In this document: in pieces, positions 53,724 through 61,252 of the stretch | Layout: each line of letters starts with the position of its first letter | Numbering within the stretch: position 1 is the first letter of the stretch | From: Tritrichomonas musculus | Taxonomy: Eukaryota; Parabasalia; Tritrichomonadida; Tritrichomonadidae | Reading direction: 5' to 3' | Length of the DNA: 64,000 bases | Assembly: GCA_039105265.1 (NCBI GenBank) | Contig: JAPFFF010000059.1 | Span: 801,209-865,208 of the forward strand | The notes under the pieces: model-generated | Told to the model about the DNA's origin: nothing | Database searches by the model: none | Seen by the model: only the letters and a program-made list of their open reading frames with translations | Translations under genes and position numbers: made by a program

Positions 53724-54020
53724 TAATCTAATGGTTCAAATTGCAGTTGTAGCTGAATCTGATGGTTCAAATTGCAGTTGTAGTTTAATCTGATGGTTCA
53801 ATTGCAGTTGTAGTTTAATCTGATGGTTCAACTGCAGTTGTAGTTTAATCTGATGGTTCAAATTGCAGTTGTAGTTTAATCTGATGATTCAAATTGCAGT
53901 TGTAGTTTAATCTGATGGTTCAAATTGCAGTTGCAGCTGAATCTGATGGTTCAATTGCAGTTGTAGCTGAATCTAATGGTTCAACTGCAGTTGTAGTTTA
54001 ATCTGATGATTCAACTGCAG
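53724..54020. repeat. Type B connector
   Basis: At about 53,724 the sequence leaves the 47-48-kb copies and joins the order found at about 42,078 (offset 11,622), after GCAATTG followed by TTTAATCTAAT. It leads into the 3.7-kb tandem. Confidence 0.75.
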
Positions 54021-57000
54021 TTGTAGTTTAATCTGATGGTTCAATTGCAGTTGTAGTTTAATCTAATGGTTCAATTTCAGTTGTAGCTTAATCTAATGGT
54101 TCAAATTGCAGTTGCAGCTGAATCTAATGGTTCAATTGAAGTTGTAGTTTAATCTGATGGTTCAATTGCAGTTGCAGCTGAATCTGATGGTTCAAATTGC
54201 AGTTGTAGCTGAATCTAATGGTTCAACTGCAGTTGTAGTTTAATCTGATGATTCAACTGCAGTTGTAGTTTAATCTGATGGTTCAATTGCAATTGTAGTT
54301 TAATCTAATGGTTCAAATTGCAGTTGTAGCTGAATCTGATGGTTCAAATTGCAGTTGTAGTTTAATCTGATGGTTCAATTGCAGTTGTAGTTTAATCTGA
54401 TGGTTCAACTGCAGTTGTAGTTTAATCTGATGGTTCAAATTGCAGTTGTAGTTTAATCTGATGATTCAAATTGCAGTTGTAGTTTAATCTGATGGTTCAA
54501 ATTGCAGTTGCAGCTGAATCTGATGGTTCAATTGCAGTTGTAGTTTAATCTGATAGTTCAATTGCAGTTGTAGTTTAATCTGATGGTTCAATTGCAGTTG
54601 TAGTTTAATCTGATAGTTCAATTGCAGTTGTAGTTTAATCTGATGGTTCAATTGCAGTTGTAGTTTAATCTGATGGTTCAATTGCAGTTGTAGTTTAATC
54701 TGATGGTTCAAATTGCAGTTGTAGTTTAATCTGATGATTCAAATTGCAGTTGTAGTTTAATCTGATGGTTCAATTGCAGTTGTAGTTTAATCTGATGATT
54801 CAACTGCAGTTGTAGTTTAATCTGATGATTCAACTGCAGTTGTAGTTTAATCTGATGGTTCAAATTGCAGTTGTAGTTTAATCTGATGATTCAAATTGCA
54901 GTTGTAGTTTAATCTGATGGTTCAAATTGCAGTTGCAGCTGAATCTGATGGTTCAAATTGCAGTTGTAGCTGAATCTGATGGTTCAAATTGCAGTTGCAG
55001 CTGAATCTGATGGTTCAATTGCAGTTGTAGTTTAATCTGATAGTTCAATTGCAGTTGTAGTTTAATCTGATGGTTCAATTGCAGTTGTAGTTTAATCTAA
55101 TGGTTCAATTTCAGTTGTAGCTTAATCTAATGGTTCAAATTGCAGTTGCAGCTGAATCTAATGGTTCAATTGAAGTTGTAGTTTAATCTGATGGTTCAAT
55201 TGCAGTTGCAGCTGAATCTGATGGTTCAAATTGCAGTTGTAGCTGAATCTAATGGTTCAACTGCAGTTGTAGTTTAATCTGATGATTCAACTGCAGTTGT
55301 AGCTGAATCTGATGGTTCAAATTGCAGTTGTAGTTTAATCTGATGGTTCAATTGCAGTTGCAGCTGAATCTGATGGTTCAAATTGCAGTTATAGCTGAAT
55401 CTAATGGTTCAACTGCAGTTGTAGTTTAATCTGATGATTCAACTGCAGTTGTAGTTTAATCTGATGATTCAAATTGCAGTTGTAGTTTAATCTGATGATT
55501 CAAATTGCAGTTGTAGTTTAATCTGATGGTTCAATTTGCAGTTGTAGTTTAATCTGATGGTTCAAATTGCAGTTGTAGTTTAATCTGATGGTTCAATTGC
55601 AGTTGCAGCTGAATCTGATGGTTCAAATTGCAGTTTTAGCTGAATCTAATGGTTCAACTGCAGTTGTAGTTTAATCTGATGATTCAACTGCAGTTGTAGT
55701 TTAATCTGATGGTTCAAATTGCAGTTGTAGTTTAATCTGATGATTCAAATTGCAGTTGTAGTTTAATCTGATGGTTCAAATTGCAGTTGCAGCTGAATCT
55801 GATGGTTCAATTGCAGTTGTAGTTTAATCTGATAGTTCAATTGCAGTTGTAGTTTAATCTGATGGTTCAATTGCAGTTGTAGTTTAATCTAATGGTTCAA
55901 TTTCAGTTGTAGCTTAATCTAATGGTTCAAATTGCAGTTGCAGCTGAATCTAATGGTTCAATTGAAGTTGTAGTTTAATCTGATGGTTCAATTGCAGTTG
56001 CAGCTGAATCTGATGGTTCAAATTGCAGTTGTAGCTGAATCTAATGGTTCAACTGCAGTTGTAGTTTAATCTGATGATTCAACTGCAGTTGTAGTTTAAT
56101 CTGATGGTTCAATTGCAGTTGTAGTTTAATCTAATGGTTCAAATTGCAGTTGTAGCTGAATCTGATGGTTCAAATTGCAGTTGTAGTTTAATCTAATGGT
56201 TCAAATTGCAGTTGTAGCTGAATCTGATGGTTCAAATTGCAGTTGTAGTTTAATCTGATGGTTCAATTGCAGTTGTAGTTTAATCTAATGGTTCAAATTG
56301 CAGTTGCAGCTGAATCTAATGGTTCAATTCCAGTTGTAGTTTAATCTGATGGTTCAAATTGCAGTTGCAGCTGAATCTAATGGTTCAATTGCAGTTGTAG
56401 TTTAATCTGATGGTTCAATTGCAGTTGCAGCTGAATCTGATGGTTCAATTGCAGTTGTAGTTTAATCTGATGGTTCAATTGCAGTTGTAGCTGAATCTGA
56501 TGGTTCAATTGAAGTTGCAGCTGAATCTAATGGTTCAATTGCAGTTGTAGTTTAATCTGATGGTTCAAATTGCAGTTGTAGCTGAATCTGATGGTTCAAA
56601 TTGCAGTTGTAGTTTAATCTGATAATTCAATTGCAGTTGTAGTTTAATCTGATGGTTCAATTGCAGTTGTAGTTTAATCTGATGGTTCAATTGCAGTTGT
56701 AGCTGAATCTGATGGTTCAATTGCAGTTGTAGTTTAATCTGATGGTTCAATTGAAGTTGCAGCTGAATCTAATGGTTCAATTGCAGTTGTAGTTTAATCT
56801 GATGGTTCAAATTGCAGTTGTAGCTGAATCTGATGGTTCAAATTGCAGTTGTAGCTGAATCTGATGGTTCAAATTGCAGTTGTAGCTGAATCTGATGGTT
56901 CAATTGCAGTTGTAGTTTAATCTGATGGTTCAAATTGCAGTTGTAGCTGAATCTGATGGTTCAAATTGCAGTTGTAGCTGAATCTGATGGTTCAACTGCA

Positions 57001-57701
57001 GTTGTAGTTTAATCTAATGGTTCAATTGCAGTTGCAGCTGAATCTGATGGTTCAATTGCAGTTGTAGTTTAATCTGATGGTTCAATTGCAGTTGTAGTTT
57101 AATCTGATGGTTCAAATTGCAGTTGTAGCTGAATCTGATGGTTCAAATTGCAGTTGTAGTTTAATCTAATGGTTCAAATTGCAGTTGTAGCTGAATCTGA
57201 TGGTTCAAATTGCAGTTGTAGTTTAATCTGATGGTTCAATTGCAGTTGTAGTTTAATCTAATGGTTCAAATTGCAGTTGCAGCTGAATCTAATGGTTCAA
57301 TTCCAGTTGTAGTTTAATCTGATGGTTCAAATTGCAGTTGCAGCTGAATCTAATGGTTCAATTGCAGTTGTAGTTTAATCTGATGGTTCAATTGCAGTTG
57401 CAGCTGAATCTGATGGTTCAATTGCAGTTGTAGTTTAATCTGATGGTTCAATTGCAGTTGTAGCTGAATCTGATGGTTCAATTGAAGTTGCAGCTGAATC
57501 TAATGGTTCAAATTGCAGTTGCAGCTGAATCTAATGGTTCAATTGAAGTTGTAGTTTAATCTGATGGTTCAAATTGCAGTTGTAGTTTAATCTGATGATT
57601 CAAATTGCAGTTGTAGTTTAATCTGATGGTTCAAATTGCAGTTGCAGCTGAATCTGATGGTTCAATTGCAGTTGTAGTTTAATCTGATAGTTCAATTGCA
57701 G
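54021..57701. repeat. 3,681-bp tandem duplication, left copy
   Basis: The monomer order from 54,021 recurs from 57,702 with every rare marker shifted by 3,681: the alternating block 54,484 to 58,165, GTTATAG 55,388 to 59,069 and ATTTG 55,534 to 59,215. The homology ends near 57,510/61,252. The last part, 57,510-57,701, is a junction where a type A TTGAAG-GCAGCTG-CTAAT run switches to a type B run inside identical monomers. Confidence 0.85.
55388..55642. repeat. Rare-variant cassette, copy 5
   Basis: GTTATAG lies at 55,388, the ATTTG of CAATTTGCAG at 55,534, and TTTTAGCTG at 55,634, each 11,622 bp right of copy 4. Confidence 0.9.
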
Positions 57702-60700
57702 TTGTAGTTTAATCTGATGGTTCAATTGCAGTTGTAGTTTAATCTAATGGTTCAATTTCAGTTGTAGCTTAATCTAATGGTTCAAATTGCAGTTGCAGCT
57801 GAATCTAATGGTTCAATTGAAGTTGTAGTTTAATCTGATGGTTCAATTGCAGTTGCAGCTGAATCTGATGGTTCAAATTGCAGTTGTAGCTGAATCTAAT
57901 GGTTCAACTGCAGTTGTAGTTTAATCTGATGATTCAACTGCAGTTGTAGTTTAATCTGATGGTTCAATTGCAATTGTAGTTTAATCTAATGGTTCAAATT
58001 GCAGTTGTAGCTGAATCTGATGGTTCAAATTGCAGTTGTAGTTTAATCTGATGGTTCAATTGCAGTTGTAGTTTAATCTGATGGTTCAACTGCAGTTGTA
58101 GTTTAATCTGATGGTTCAAATTGCAGTTGTAGTTTAATCTGATGATTCAAATTGCAGTTGTAGTTTAATCTGATGGTTCAAATTGCAGTTGCAGCTGAAT
58201 CTGATGGTTCAATTGCAGTTGTAGTTTAATCTGATAGTTCAATTGCAGTTGTAGTTTAATCTGATGGTTCAATTGCAGTTGTAGTTTAATCTGATAGTTC
58301 AATTGCAGTTGTAGTTTAATCTGATGGTTCAATTGCAGTTGTAGTTTAATCTGATGGTTCAATTGCAGTTGTAGTTTAATCTGATGGTTCAAATTGCAGT
58401 TGTAGTTTAATCTGATGATTCAAATTGCAGTTGTAGTTTAATCTGATGGTTCAATTGCAGTTGTAGTTTAATCTGATGATTCAACTGCAGTTGTAGTTTA
58501 ATCTGATGATTCAACTGCAGTTGTAGTTTAATCTGATGGTTCAAATTGCAGTTGTAGTTTAATCTGATGATTCAAATTGCAGTTGTAGTTTAATCTGATG
58601 GTTCAAATTGCAGTTGCAGCTGAATCTGATGGTTCAAATTGCAGTTGTAGCTGAATCTGATGGTTCAAATTGCAGTTGCAGCTGAATCTGATGGTTCAAT
58701 TGCAGTTGTAGTTTAATCTGATAGTTCAATTGCAGTTGTAGTTTAATCTGATGGTTCAATTGCAGTTGTAGTTTAATCTAATGGTTCAATTTCAGTTGTA
58801 GCTTAATCTAATGGTTCAAATTGCAGTTGCAGCTGAATCTAATGGTTCAATTGAAGTTGTAGTTTAATCTGATGGTTCAATTGCAGTTGCAGCTGAATCT
58901 GATGGTTCAAATTGCAGTTGTAGCTGAATCTAATGGTTCAACTGCAGTTGTAGTTTAATCTGATGATTCAACTGCAGTTGTAGCTGAATCTGATGGTTCA
59001 AATTGCAGTTGTAGTTTAATCTGATGGTTCAATTGCAGTTGCAGCTGAATCTGATGGTTCAAATTGCAGTTATAGCTGAATCTAATGGTTCAACTGCAGT
59101 TGTAGTTTAATCTGATGATTCAACTGCAGTTGTAGTTTAATCTGATGATTCAAATTGCAGTTGTAGTTTAATCTGATGATTCAAATTGCAGTTGTAGTTT
59201 AATCTGATGGTTCAATTTGCAGTTGTAGTTTAATCTGATGGTTCAAATTGCAGTTGTAGTTTAATCTGATGGTTCAATTGCAGTTGCAGCTGAATCTGAT
59301 GGTTCAAATTGCAGTTTTAGCTGAATCTAATGGTTCAACTGCAGTTGTAGTTTAATCTGATGATTCAACTGCAGTTGTAGTTTAATCTGATGGTTCAAAT
59401 TGCAGTTGTAGTTTAATCTGATGATTCAAATTGCAGTTGTAGTTTAATCTGATGGTTCAAATTGCAGTTGTAGCTGAATCTGATGGTTCAATTGCAGTTG
59501 TAGTTTAATCTGATAGTTCAATTGCAGTTGTAGTTTAATCTGATGGTTCAATTGCAGTTGTAGTTTAATCTAATGGTTCAATTTCAGTTGTAGCTTAATC
59601 TAATGGTTCAAATTGCAGTTGCAGCTGAATCTAATGGTTCAATTGAAGTTGTAGTTTAATCTGATGGTTCAATTGCAGTTGCAGCTGAATCTGATGGTTC
59701 AAATTGCAGTTGTAGCTGAATCTAATGGTTCAACTGCAGTTGTAGTTTAATCTGATGATTCAACTGCAGTTGTAGTTTAATCTGATGGTTCAATTGCAGT
59801 TGTAGTTTAATCTAATGGTTCAAATTGCAGTTGTAGCTGAATCTGATGGTTCAAATTGCAGTTGTAGTTTAATCTAATGGTTCAAATTGCAGTTGTAGCT
59901 GAATCTGATGGTTCAAATTGCAGTTGTAGTTTAATCTGATGGTTCAATTGCAGTTGTAGTTTAATCTAATGGTTCAAATTGCAGTTGCAGCTGAATCTAA
60001 TGGTTCAATTCCAGTTGTAGTTTAATCTGATGGTTCAAATTGCAGTTGCAGCTGAATCTAATGGTTCAATTGCAGTTGTAGTTTAATCTGATGGTTCAAT
60101 TGCAGTTGCAGCTGAATCTGATGGTTCAATTGCAGTTGTAGTTTAATCTGATGGTTCAATTGCAGTTGTAGTTTAATCTAATGGTTCAAATTGCAGTTGT
60201 AGTTTAATCTGATGGTTCAATTGCAGTTGTAGCTGAATCTGATGGTTCAATTGAAGTTGCAGCTGAATCTAATGGTTCAATTGCAGTTGTAGTTTAATCT
60301 GATGGTTCAAATTGCAGTTGTAGCTGAATCTGATGGTTCAAATTGCAGTTGTAGTTTAATCTGATAATTCAATTGCAGTTGTAGTTTAATCTGATGGTTC
60401 AATTGCAGTTGTAGTTTAATCTGATGGTTCAATTGCAGTTGTAGCTGAATCTGATGGTTCAATTGCAGTTGTAGTTTAATCTGATGGTTCAATTGAAGTT
60501 GCAGCTGAATCTAATGGTTCAATTGCAGTTGTAGTTTAATCTGATGGTTCAAATTGCAGTTGTAGCTGAATCTGATGGTTCAAATTGCAGTTGTAGCTGA
60601 ATCTGATGGTTCAAATTGCAGTTGTAGCTGAATCTGATGGTTCAATTGCAGTTGTAGTTTAATCTGATGGTTCAAATTGCAGTTGTAGCTGAATCTGATG

Positions 60701-61252
60701 GTTCAAATTGCAGTTGTAGCTGAATCTGATGGTTCAACTGCAGTTGTAGTTTAATCTAATGGTTCAATTGCAGTTGCAGCTGAATCTGATGGTTCAATTG
60801 CAGTTGTAGTTTAATCTGATGGTTCAATTGCAGTTGTAGTTTAATCTGATGGTTCAAATTGCAGTTGTAGCTGAATCTGATGGTTCAAATTGCAGTTGTA
60901 GTTTAATCTAATGGTTCAAATTGCAGTTGTAGCTGAATCTGATGGTTCAAATTGCAGTTGTAGTTTAATCTGATGGTTCAATTGCAGTTGTAGTTTAATC
61001 TAATGGTTCAAATTGCAGTTGCAGCTGAATCTAATGGTTCAATTCCAGTTGTAGTTTAATCTGATGGTTCAAATTGCAGTTGCAGCTGAATCTAATGGTT
61101 CAATTGCAGTTGTAGTTTAATCTGATGGTTCAATTGCAGTTGCAGCTGAATCTGATGGTTCAATTGCAGTTGTAGTTTAATCTGATGGTTCAATTGCAGT
61201 TGTAGCTGAATCTGATGGTTCAATTGAAGTTGCAGCTGAATCTAATGGTTCA
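57702..61252. repeat. 3,681-bp tandem duplication, right copy
   Basis: This copy stays at offset 3,681 until about 60,150. There two extra monomers (61 bp) are present, after which the offset is 3,742 (for example 56,565 to 60,307). A single-base difference at 59,471 (GTAGCTG where the sister copies have GCAGCTG) marks this copy. The match ends near 61,252. Confidence 0.85.
59069..59323. repeat. Rare-variant cassette, copy 6
   Basis: GTTATAG lies at 59,069, the ATTTG of CAATTTGCAG at 59,215, and TTTTAGCTG at 59,315, each 3,681 bp right of copy 5. Confidence 0.9.
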
